Of a stretch of DNA of 43,378 nt, positions 37,917-43,378 are shown in pieces; positions within the stretch are counted from its first letter, which is position 1; each line of letters starts with the position of its first letter. The notes beneath the pieces are model-generated. The model saw nothing but the letters and a program-made list of their open reading frames with translations, did no database searches and was not told where the DNA came from. The stretch spans positions 1 to 43,378 of the IMG/VR virus record IMGVR_UViG_3300003321_000392, one strand, 5' to 3'. The stretch comes from a virus. The translations under genes were made by a program, and so were the position numbers.

Positions 37917-39979
37917 AGCTGTGCAACGGCGGGCTCCTGGTGCAGAGCACCGACGAACTCCCGCGACTCGATTGGTCTCTGATCTTCAAGGACTACGAGA
38001 CTACGTCCTTCGACTGGTACAAGGACGCGCTGAACGTCTGGCGCGACTGCTGGGCGCTTGGCGTCGCGGTGTGCGACGCGCGCAGCAAGGCCTACTATAT
38101 CCCGCTGCGTCACCACGCGAAAATCGACCCATACCACAACCTGGACGTCGACGCGGTGATCGCGTGGCTCGCCGACGGCATGTCGCGATGCCGGCGATGG
38201 GTGAACCACAACGTCAAGTACGACGCCCACGTCGAATACAACGACTTAGGCGTCGACTCGCCGAAGTGCGAGCTGGTCTGTACGGTCACACACGCCAAGA
38301 TCATCGACAGCGATCGACAGTTCCGCGGCGGATACGGACTCGACGCGCTGTCGCTGGCGTGGCTCGGCGAAGACATCTCGGCGTTCGAGAAGGAGATCAA
38401 GCGCTATCTCGGGCGCGACGGACAGGACTACGGATTCATCCCGATCTTGCCGATGGCGACGTACGCCTGCCAAGACGTCCTGACGAACCGTCGCTTGTAT
38501 AAGTACATCGAGCAGCAGCGACCGAAGGCGTGCGTCGGAGTGGCCGACGTCGAGACGAAGCTGACGCGGCGACTCGTCGAGATGGAGCGCGCCGGGCTGT
38601 GCGTCAACCCGACCGAGCTGCAACTGCGCGAGGTGATGGTGATCTCGCGCATGCTCGAATGCGAGACGGAGCTGCACGAGCTGATCGGACGCACGATCAA
38701 CCCGACGAGCACCGACGACGTGTACGACGTGCTCGTCAATCAGTATGGCCTGCCGGTGCTGCACTGGACCGAGGAGGACGAGGACGGCAACCCAGCCGGC
38801 AATCCGAGCTTCGACAAAGAGGGTATGAAGAAGTACCTCGCGTACCCGCTCGCGCCTCGGCGCGTGGTCGAGCTGATCGGCGAGTTCAGGAAGCTCAGCA
38901 CGCATCGCAGCCTGTTCTTGGAGAAGTACCAGAGCCTCGCCACCGCCAGCGAGTCGGCGCACGGCACCGAGTGGTTCCTCCACGGCAGCTACAACCAGTG
39001 CCTGCGCACCGGGCGCATGGGGTGTCGCGAGCCCAACGCGCAGCAGCTCGACAAGAAGACGCAGGAGCTGATTCACCCGAGGCGCGGCAACGCGATCATG
39101 CGAGCAGACCAGTCGCAGATCGAGTTCCGCATCATCGCGCACTACATCAACGACTCGGACGTCATTCGCGCGTACAACGAGAACCCCGACACTGACTTCC
39201 ACGACTGGGTGGCGCAGGTCGCCGGCATGGCGCGCAGTCCGGCGAAGACGATGAACTTCATGATGGGCTACGGCGGCGGCAAGAAGAAGGCCGTGCGCAC
39301 GATGGCGGCAAACGCCGACGTGATCGGCAACTTGCTGGCGAAGGTCGAGGCGCTCGTCGAGGCCGGCACGATTCGTCGCGAGGACGCCAAGAAGGTCTTC
39401 GACGAGATGTGCAAGCAGCGCGGCGAACAGGTGTACGATGAGTATCACCGCACGCTGCCGACGCTCAAGTCGACGAGCCGGCGCGCCGCCGCGACGTGCG
39501 CCGAGCGAGGCTACGTCTTCAACGGCGCCGGGCGCCGGAGACACCTGCCGCAGCAACACGCGCACGTGGCGTTCAACTCACTCTGCCAGAGCTTCGCGGC
39601 CGACATCCAGAAGGAGCGGACCGTCGCGCTGTGCGACGCCATCGACGGCACGCCGATCTTCATGATCGCTAACGTGCACGACGACACCGTACTAGAGGGA
39701 CCGATCAAAGTGATGCGCGATCGCCGGACGCAGGTCGCCGTGGCGTGGATACTCGAGCACACCGCGTACGAGCTGCGAGTGCCGCTGCGAGTGTCGCTCG
39801 GCGTGAGCGAGCTGAACTGGCGCGAGGCCGGCAAGTCGGTGAAGGACGGCGGGACCGCTGGACCGATCATGTACACCGACGCCGAGCGCGAGTGGCTGCT
39901 GTCGACGCCGGCTGTCAGATTGTTCGACTGGCTCCGCGCGAGTGTTGACGATTTGGCTGTCAATATGACACGGCATTAA
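37910..39979 (+). CDS. DNA polymerase A family with 3'-5' exonuclease
   Basis: ATG 37910 was chosen because it overlaps the upstream stop and precedes the exonuclease motif closely. The 689-residue protein has exonuclease motifs DYETTSF (Asp28, Glu30), HNVKYDAH and YACQDVLTNR. Polymerase motif A is MRADQSQIEFRI (Asp400), motif B RSPAKTMNFMMGYGGG, and motif C NVHDDTV (Asp591-Asp592, where most A-family enzymes have VHDE). There is no 5'-3' nuclease domain. It is the phage replicative polymerase and would incorporate whatever nucleotide the upstream cassette makes. Confidence 0.93.
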   Translation: MLELCNGGLLVQSTDELPRLDWSLIFKDYETTSFDWYKDALNVWRDCWALGVAVCDARSKAYYIPLRHHAKIDPYHNLDVDAVIAWLADGMSRCRRWVNHNVKYDAHVEYNDLGVDSPKCELVCTVTHAKIIDSDRQFRGGYGLDALSLAWLGEDISAFEKEIKRYLGRDGQDYGFIPILPMATYACQDVLTNRRLYKYIEQQRPKACVGVADVETKLTRRLVEMERAGLCVNPTELQLREVMVISRMLECETELHELIGRTINPTSTDDVYDVLVNQYGLPVLHWTEEDEDGNPAGNPSFDKEGMKKYLAYPLAPRRVVELIGEFRKLSTHRSLFLEKYQSLATASESAHGTEWFLHGSYNQCLRTGRMGCREPNAQQLDKKTQELIHPRRGNAIMRADQSQIEFRIIAHYINDSDVIRAYNENPDTDFHDWVAQVAGMARSPAKTMNFMMGYGGGKKKAVRTMAANADVIGNLLAKVEALVEAGTIRREDAKKVFDEMCKQRGEQVYDEYHRTLPTLKSTSRRAAATCAERGYVFNGAGRRRHLPQQHAHVAFNSLCQSFAADIQKERTVALCDAIDGTPIFMIANVHDDTVLEGPIKVMRDRRTQVAVAWILEHTAYELRVPLRVSLGVSELNWREAGKSVKDGGTAGPIMYTDAEREWLLSTPAVRLFDWLRASVDDLAVNMTRH

Positions 39980-40251
39980 AACACGTGATTTGGAGTGCCA
40001 AAATGGCAAAATGCAATAGGAGGCCCTCAGCACGGCCCGGCCGACTCTGGTATTGGAATACCAACATGCCCGATAAAATGCTCTAAAGCCTCTCCTATTG
40101 ATCGAATTTTCGGCTCTCCGGCAGTCCGATCGATCGCATCGACGCTCAACACGAAATTCGAGAAAATTCTCGCGCGAGTGGCAATAATCGCAGCGCGCGC
40201 TAGAATTACTGATATCAAACACGCTGGCACGACGATTGCAATTAGTAACAC
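39980..40251 (+). other. AT-rich intergenic region with several DNA dyads
   Basis: No convincing gene occupies this stretch. It holds TGCCA-AAA-TGGCA (39996-40008), TGGTATT-GG-AATACCA (40048-40063), CGAGAA-AA-TTCTCG (40159-40172) and a run of CGATCGATCG near 40131. Composition is lower in GC than the coding surroundings. A GTG-initiated frame from 39995 to 40258 exists but lacks a ribosome-binding site and uses foreign-looking codons. Operators, an origin of replication or a remnant gene are all possible. Confidence 0.5.
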
Positions 40252-40331
40252 GCAGTGATCAACACTGCCATATCGCAAGAAAGAACAGAGAAGAGGCTCG
40301 GCGCGGCACGGTGCTGCGCCGATATATCGCA
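40252..40331 (+). promoter_or_regulatory. Two successive hairpin + ATATCGCA leaders before gene 40350
   Basis: GCAGTG (40252-40257) pairs with CACTGC (40263-40268), followed by ATATCGCA at 40270-40277. A second hairpin pairs GGCGCGGCA (40300-40308) with TGCTGCGCC (40312-40320), one G-U pair, 3-nt loop. It is followed by ATATCGCA at 40324-40331. The ribosome-binding site GGAGAG and ATG 40350 come next. Confidence 0.65.
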
Positions 40332-40349
40332 ACCGACCGGAGAGCACAG

Positions 40350-40508
40350 ATGACGATTCGACTGGTACCTGATTTGGCCGAGCAGCTCGGCGTGAGCGAG
40401 AACGAACTCCGCGATCGCGCGGAGGACATCGCCGTCCTCATCGAGGACGACGACGCGGTGATATGGAACGAGGAGCGATTCGAGTACTTGACCGGAGTCT
40501 CGCTCTAA
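40350..40508 (+). CDS. Small acidic early protein, 52 aa
   Basis: GGAGAG lies eight bases before ATG 40350, behind a double ATATCGCA leader. The product has LAEQLGVSENELRDRAEDIAVLIEDDD, which could be a short helical DNA- or protein-binding unit. Its stop overlaps the next start as TAATG. The function is unknown. Confidence 0.5.
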   Translation: MTIRLVPDLAEQLGVSENELRDRAEDIAVLIEDDDAVIWNEERFEYLTGVSL

Positions 40509-40711
40509 TGTACTCGATCTTCTGGAACCTGCTCGGCGAACCAATCAGCAGTGACAACTACGCCGGCGGCAACATGACGCGATCGGCGGCGCTCATGCAA
40601 GCCTGGGCGCTGGCTCGGCGCAATCCCGACCGAGTGTACTCGATTCGAGACGAGGACGTCGACTGGCTGAGACACACGATCTCGGCTCGAGACGGACAAA
40701 AGAATTTCTAG
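40508..40711 (+). CDS. Small early protein, 67 aa
   Basis: ATG 40508 overlaps the previous stop (TAATG). The product is helical, with MYSIFWNLLGEPISS, then MTRSAALMQAWALARRNP and an acidic DEDVDWLRHTI. There is no recognised domain. The gene ends 9 bp before the -35 box of the next promoter. Confidence 0.5.
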   Translation: MYSIFWNLLGEPISSDNYAGGNMTRSAALMQAWALARRNPDRVYSIRDEDVDWLRHTISARDGQKNF

Positions 40712-40720
40712 TCGGACCAG

Positions 40721-40807
40721 TTTACAGGCCCGACGCAATCTGATATAATTAAGACAGAACACAGCCGCCAACGGTCGGCGCGGCTTTCAAGTCCGACCAA
40801 TATCGCA
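40721..40807 (+). promoter_or_regulatory. Early-type promoter, H-type pseudoknot and ATATCGCA leader
   Basis: TTTACA (40721-40726), a 17-bp spacer and TATAAT (40744-40749) preceded by TGA form a near-consensus sigma70 promoter. In the leader, AGCCGC (40763-40768) pairs with GCGGCT (40780-40785). GGTCGG (40773-40778), inside that loop, pairs with CCGACC (40793-40798). Loops are 4, 1 and 7 nt, ideal for an H-type pseudoknot. ATATCGCA follows at 40800-40807 and gene 40838 starts 30 bp later. Confidence 0.75.
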
Positions 40808-40837
40808 GCCACAAACTGCACACGAAAGGGTCCGATC

Positions 40838-41362
40838 ATGGCGAAGATTCTCAGCAACGCGACGGCCGAAAAGCCCAGCAGCAAACCCGGCAGCAAGGCC
40901 CCGGAGGCCGCGAAACCGAAGAAGGAGAAAGTCGTTCGGCAGTTCCACCCGGCGCTGGCCGCACAGCCGGCCGTCAAGGACGGCAAGCCGGTGACCAACA
41001 AGAAGGGTCAGCCGGTCATCCGCCCGACCAAGAAGCTCGACGCGGTGCCGACAGACTTCGACCCGAAGTTGCACAAGCCGCTCGGCAAGGCGGACTTCGC
41101 CGACGAGTCGCTCTTCTACGAGCTGAAGGCCGTGCAGCTCGACAAGCAGGCCGCCGCGCTCCGCAGCAAGGCCGCCGACATCAAGGCACTCGGCTCCGTG
41201 AAGGACCGCCAGGCCGCGAAGAAGCTGCTGTCGCTCCAGAAGCGCATGAAGGAGCTGGTCGAGTCGCTGAAGGCCAGCGGCGTCGACACCAGCGTCGTCG
41301 ACGCCATGGTGAAGAAGCAGCTCGAGGCCGCGCAGTCGGCGCCGGCCGCTCAGTCGGCCTAG
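40838..41362 (+). CDS. Lys/Ala-rich early protein, 174 aa
   Basis: GAAAGGG precedes ATG 40838. Residues 1-75 are basic and low in complexity (EKPSSKPGSKAPEAAKPKKEK), like a histone H1-type tail. Residues 80-160 form a coiled coil (ESLFYELKAVQLDKQAAALRS broken by short turns, and KKLLSLQKRMKELVESLKASG). The tail is Ala/Gln-rich. With a strong promoter, abundant DNA- or RNA-binding is plausible, but no family is recognised. Confidence 0.55.
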   Translation: MAKILSNATAEKPSSKPGSKAPEAAKPKKEKVVRQFHPALAAQPAVKDGKPVTNKKGQPVIRPTKKLDAVPTDFDPKLHKPLGKADFADESLFYELKAVQLDKQAAALRSKAADIKALGSVKDRQAAKKLLSLQKRMKELVESLKASGVDTSVVDAMVKKQLEAAQSAPAAQSA

Positions 41363-41370
41363 CAGACAGT

Positions 41371-41453
41371 CGGGTCTCGTCGACCCGGCGAACTCGCCGC
41401 CGACCGCGCTTGAGCGGCGGCGAGCTGCTGGTTCGATCAACCCTTATATCGCA
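41371..41453 (+). promoter_or_regulatory. Double-hairpin leader with ATATCGCA before gene 41468
   Basis: CGGGTC (41371-41376) pairs with GACCCG (41382-41387). CTCGCCGCC (41393-41401) pairs with GGCGGCGAG (41416-41424). ATATCGCA lies at 41446-41453, followed by AGAAGGAA and ATG 41468. No promoter is visible in the gap, so this RNA would be read through from upstream, and the hairpins could act as processing or attenuation sites. Confidence 0.6.
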
Positions 41454-41467
41454 GAAGGAACCACGCA

Positions 41468-41737
41468 ATGAACACCGTACGAATGATCAGGGTCTGGATT
41501 TGGGACGCCCGCGACTTCAACATCGAGCACTCGTTCGACGTTGACGTCAGTCCGGACATCAACGTCAGCATGGCGATCGCGCAAGCCGAGCGCATCGCGA
41601 CCGTCCTCGCCGAGAAGCATCCCGATCGCAAGGTCCACGTGGACTTGCAGCTCGGCTGGCGCCACGACGCGGTGATCGACGCTCGCCAGATCACGCGCGA
41701 CGAGATCCAGGCCGTTCTGAACACCTGTACAGTATAG
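41468..41737 (+). CDS. Small early protein, 89 aa
   Basis: GAAGGAA precedes ATG 41468. The product shows a beta-alpha-beta pattern (NTVRMIRVWIWDARDFN, SMAIAQAERIATVLAEKHP, KVHVDLQLGWRHDAVI), a compact ferredoxin-like or dsRBD-like size. No motif allows a function. It ends inside the operator-like TGTACA of the next promoter. Confidence 0.5.
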   Translation: MNTVRMIRVWIWDARDFNIEHSFDVDVSPDINVSMAIAQAERIATVLAEKHPDRKVHVDLQLGWRHDAVIDARQITRDEIQAVLNTCTV

Positions 41738-41805
41738 ACGTCTTAGGACAGTTCTGATATAATGTCTCTCAGCCGGACGGTATCGGACCGCCGGCTCATA
41801 TCGCA
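41727..41805 (+). promoter_or_regulatory. Early-type promoter, hairpin and ATATCGCA leader before gene 41840
   Basis: TGTACAGTAT starts at 41727. A weak -35 TAGACG (41735-41740), 17-bp spacer and TATAAT (41758-41763) with TGA before it form the promoter. The leader folds AGCCGG-a-CGGT (41771-41781) with ACCG-CCGGCT (41787-41796), leaving one bulged A. ATATCGCA follows at 41798-41805. The layout copies that at 26296-26372. Confidence 0.72.
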
Positions 41806-41839
41806 TATCGACCAACTACTCTCTCGGAAGGATTCAATC

Positions 41840-42175
41840 GTGGCGTACGAACCACTCCCGCGCGGAGAGCGCATGCGCGAGACGCAGGCCCTCATCGACG
41901 CGCAGGTCCAGCTCAAGCGGTACTACATCTCGTTCAACACTCCAGAGGTCCGCGATCGACAGCTAAAAGAGGCGGCGCGGCTGCGAGAGAACGCGGCCAA
42001 GATCGTCGCCCAGGCGGAGCGCATCGAGACGGCCTGCCGAGACTGGCTCGCCGGGTACGAGGCGGCCGACGCTCGACTGGCGGAGCTCCGCCGCGAGCTG
42101 ACGCTCATCGAGAACGAGGACAAGCTCGCGCGACTGCAAGACATCGCGCAGCAGATTGAGGAGCTCTCGGTATGA
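41840..42175 (+). CDS. Coiled-coil early protein, 111 aa
   Basis: GTG 41840 has GGAAGGA upstream. The in-frame ATG at 41762 was rejected because it overlaps the -10 box and would place the leader hairpin in the protein. The product is almost entirely helical with heptad character (LKEAARLRENAAKIVAQAERIE, LAELRRELTLIENEDKLARLQ). It overlaps the next gene by ATGA. The function is unknown. Confidence 0.6.
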   Translation: MAYEPLPRGERMRETQALIDAQVQLKRYYISFNTPEVRDRQLKEAARLRENAAKIVAQAERIETACRDWLAGYEAADARLAELRRELTLIENEDKLARLQDIAQQIEELSV

Positions 42176-42933
42176 CGACGCTCATCAGCAAACCGTACGT
42201 CATCCAATCGCTCGACGCCGAGGGTCAGCCTGAGTATCAGTTCGTCGCCCGAGAGGACGCCGGCTGGCGCTGGACCGACGACCTCGACGTCGCCGCCGGG
42301 TTCGGCAGCCGACTGGCGGCCGATCGATTCGCGGAGACTCACGCTATGAGACAATTCAAGATCGCGCGGCGCGACGCCGTCGCGATCAAGCCGAAGAAGT
42401 TCGAGGCACCGTTCGCCTTGGCTATCTCCTGCCCGCTGGAGGCCGTGCAGACTACTTTTGATTTGCACGAGGAGTACTGCCAGCGAGTCGAGGCGTGGCT
42501 CCAGCGCGCCGGCTGTCAGCCGGACTACAGCAAGGGACGACCCACGCCGTGCATGACCATCACGGCGCCGAAGTGGGCCGGGATGTACAGCAGCGACACG
42601 CATCACTGTCACTACCCGGCGGTCTACGCCATGCTCGCGCCCGAGAACGGTCCGGAGGCCTGGCGCACCATCGTCGCCCACGAGGTGGTACACGCCTATC
42701 AGCGCGCGTTCACTGGTCGAGGCGCCGGACACGGCCCGGACTTCTATGCTTTGATGAAGCACGCGGCGCGAGAGCCCGTGACCAGTCATACTCACGGCTA
42801 TTCGGTCAAAGAGGCGCGGCGGCTCAGCGAGAAACTACTCCCGTGGTGGGAGCTGACGCGCCAGCAGGGCCTGCTCGCATCACTTCCGCTTGAAGTGCTG
42901 ACGACCAAGACCAAGCGAAAGGGCATCAGGTGA
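42172..42933 (+). CDS. SprT-like zinc metalloprotease domain protein
   Basis: ATG 42172 overlaps the previous stop. The 253-residue protein has a central IVAHEVVHAYQRAF with HEVVH at residues 170-174 and a downstream GRGAGHGPDFYALM, the H-E-x2-H...GHGxxF arrangement of SprT/Spartan-like peptidases. Cellular Spartan proteins cut DNA-protein crosslinks. A phage member could clear proteins from replicating DNA, but the substrate here is not known. The N-terminal 90 residues are unassigned. Confidence 0.7.
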   Translation: MTTLISKPYVIQSLDAEGQPEYQFVAREDAGWRWTDDLDVAAGFGSRLAADRFAETHAMRQFKIARRDAVAIKPKKFEAPFALAISCPLEAVQTTFDLHEEYCQRVEAWLQRAGCQPDYSKGRPTPCMTITAPKWAGMYSSDTHHCHYPAVYAMLAPENGPEAWRTIVAHEVVHAYQRAFTGRGAGHGPDFYALMKHAAREPVTSHTHGYSVKEARRLSEKLLPWWELTRQQGLLASLPLEVLTTKTKRKGIR

Positions 42934-43196
42934 GCGTCCAAGATCAACTGCGCGAGGCCGAGGCGCTGCTAGAGGCAGTATTGCGTCTAGCAGCGCCGCG
43001 AGTCGATCACTCGCCGCTGGTCGAGGTCGCGCGCCGGCGCACTGAGCAGATCGCGTCGCTGCGCGAGCGATTCCCGGACCGCTACCCGATGGGATGCTTC
43101 CAGTATCGCGACGAGCACTGGCTCGAGAAGGAACACGCGAGTCCCGGACACGAAGACATGAAAGAACTACTCTCTATTCTTAAGGAATTATCATGA
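42930..43196 (+). CDS. Small early protein, 88 aa
   Basis: GTG 42930 is in a GTGA overlap. The product is helical at the start (LREAEALLEAVLRLAAP) and contains ERFPDRYPMGCFQYRDEHWLEKEH. A perfect 12-bp inverted repeat spans its codons 11-23. No family is recognised. Confidence 0.5.
   Translation: MSVQDQLREAEALLEAVLRLAAPRVDHSPLVEVARRRTEQIASLRERFPDRYPMGCFQYRDEHWLEKEHASPGHEDMKELLSILKELS
42962..42997 (+). repeat. 12-bp perfect inverted repeat near the start of gene 42930
   Basis: GGCGCTGCTAGA (42962-42973) and TCTAGCAGCGCC (42986-42997) are exact reverse complements with a 12-nt loop. In mRNA this would be a stable hairpin about 30 nt into the coding region. Confidence 0.75.
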
Positions 43197-43378
43197 AAAC
43201 CTACACATCCGACGAACTGAAAGCGGTGCTCGACGCGCATTGGAAGTGGTTGAAAGACGAGGAGGGTGGTAGCCGCGCCGTCCTCAGCCGCGCCGTCCTC
43301 AGCCGCGCCGTCCTCAGCCGCGCCGTCCTCAACCGCGCCGACCTCAGCCGCGCCGACCTCAGCGGTGCCGACCTCAGC
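43193..43378 (+). CDS. Pentapeptide-repeat protein, truncated by the window end
   Basis: ATG 43193 overlaps the previous stop (ATGA), and AAGGA lies upstream. The first 25 residues are a charged helix. From residue 27 the sequence is SRAVL repeated four times, then NRADL, SRADL and SGADL, matching the A(D/N)LxX rule of right-handed quadrilateral beta helices. Some such proteins mimic DNA and inhibit gyrase; others have no known role. The C-terminus is outside the window. Confidence 0.8.
   Translation, partial: MKTYTSDELKAVLDAHWKWLKDEEGGSRAVLSRAVLSRAVLSRAVLNRADLSRADLSGADLS
43271..43378 (+). repeat. Tandem 15-bp repeats encoding pentapeptides
   Basis: Four identical units AGCCGCGCCGTCCTC run from 43271 to 43330. 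Three diverged units (43331-43375) follow, with a partial unit at the edge. Identity of the first four at DNA level points to recent tandem duplication. Confidence 0.85.

Noticed and set aside
39995-40258. 87-codon + frame starting with GTG
   Set aside because: No ribosome-binding site at a useful distance, AT-rich irregular codon use, overlaps DNA dyads and a leader hairpin; kept as intergenic.
41371-41424. Rho-independent terminator after gene 40838
   Set aside because: Stems are present but no U-run follows either; the site fits the leader pattern of gene 41468 better.
41762-41839. ATG 41762 as the start of gene 41840
   Set aside because: It overlaps the -10 TATAAT and would place the leader hairpin and ATATCGCA in the protein; GTG 41840 has GGAAGGA.
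1-43378. tRNA genes, CRISPR arrays, integrase or repressor genes
   Set aside because: No cloverleaf, no spaced repeat array, and no tyrosine/serine recombinase or CI-like protein could be read; a temperate life style is therefore not supported by this window.

Overview
The window is one GC-rich stretch of tailed double-stranded DNA phage (Caudoviricetes). Every credible gene lies on the + strand. Genes are packed end to end with ATGA, GTGA and TGATG overlaps, and the head-tail module is complete. I see no tRNA, integrase, repressor or CRISPR array. The head genes are a lambda/Mu mosaic: DUF935-type portal, gp36-like, MuF-like, Mu I-like protease with scaffold, gpD-like decoration protein and gpE-like capsid. 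No sheath or contractile baseplate gene was recognised, so a siphovirus is most likely. The host is unknown. The left edge holds the 3' end of a COQ7-type ubiquinone hydroxylase, which hints at a proteobacterial host only if that gene is really cellular or host-derived.

Layout. 1-445: COQ7 end. 450-2739: glycosyltransferase and unknown virion-region genes. 2740-2876: a strongly structured intergenic RNA with a predicted pseudoknot. 2877-6749: small membrane and secreted proteins, a CarF/TMEM189-like lipid desaturase, a papain-like cysteine protease and a secreted staphylococcal-nuclease-like protein. 6746-19166: packaging, head and tail core (TerL, portal fused to a pyrophosphatase-like domain, MuF, protease, capsid, tail completion, tail tube, chaperones, short tape measure). 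19163-22763: distal tail genes. 22760-26287: two paralogous glycosyltransferase-like proteins, a sulfotransferase and an NAD-dependent epimerase. 26288-43378: early and replication genes, namely a metallopeptidase, SNF2-type helicase, SSB-like protein, primase fused to an MCM-like AAA+ helicase, MazG-like NTP pyrophosphatase, C5-cytosine methyltransferase-like protein, thymidylate-synthase-like protein, dNMP kinase and DNA polymerase A. Small early genes, a SprT-like protein and a truncated pentapeptide-repeat gene follow.

Two regulatory grammars can be read. Late genes are repeatedly preceded by G-TATAAT placed 7-9 nt before the start codon, with no clear -35 box, which predicts leaderless mRNAs. 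Early genes have sigma70-like promoters with a 17-bp spacer and an extended -10, followed by an RNA hairpin or pseudoknot and then the sequence ATATCGCA before the ribosome-binding site.

The best system-level candidate is the block 34118-37358. A NTP pyrophosphatase, a C5-methyltransferase-like protein, a TS-fold enzyme with Asp at the base-recognition position and a dNMP kinase are consecutive and lie just upstream of the polymerase. This matches the logic of a modified-cytosine nucleotide pathway such as that of T4, and predicts that virion cytosines are modified.
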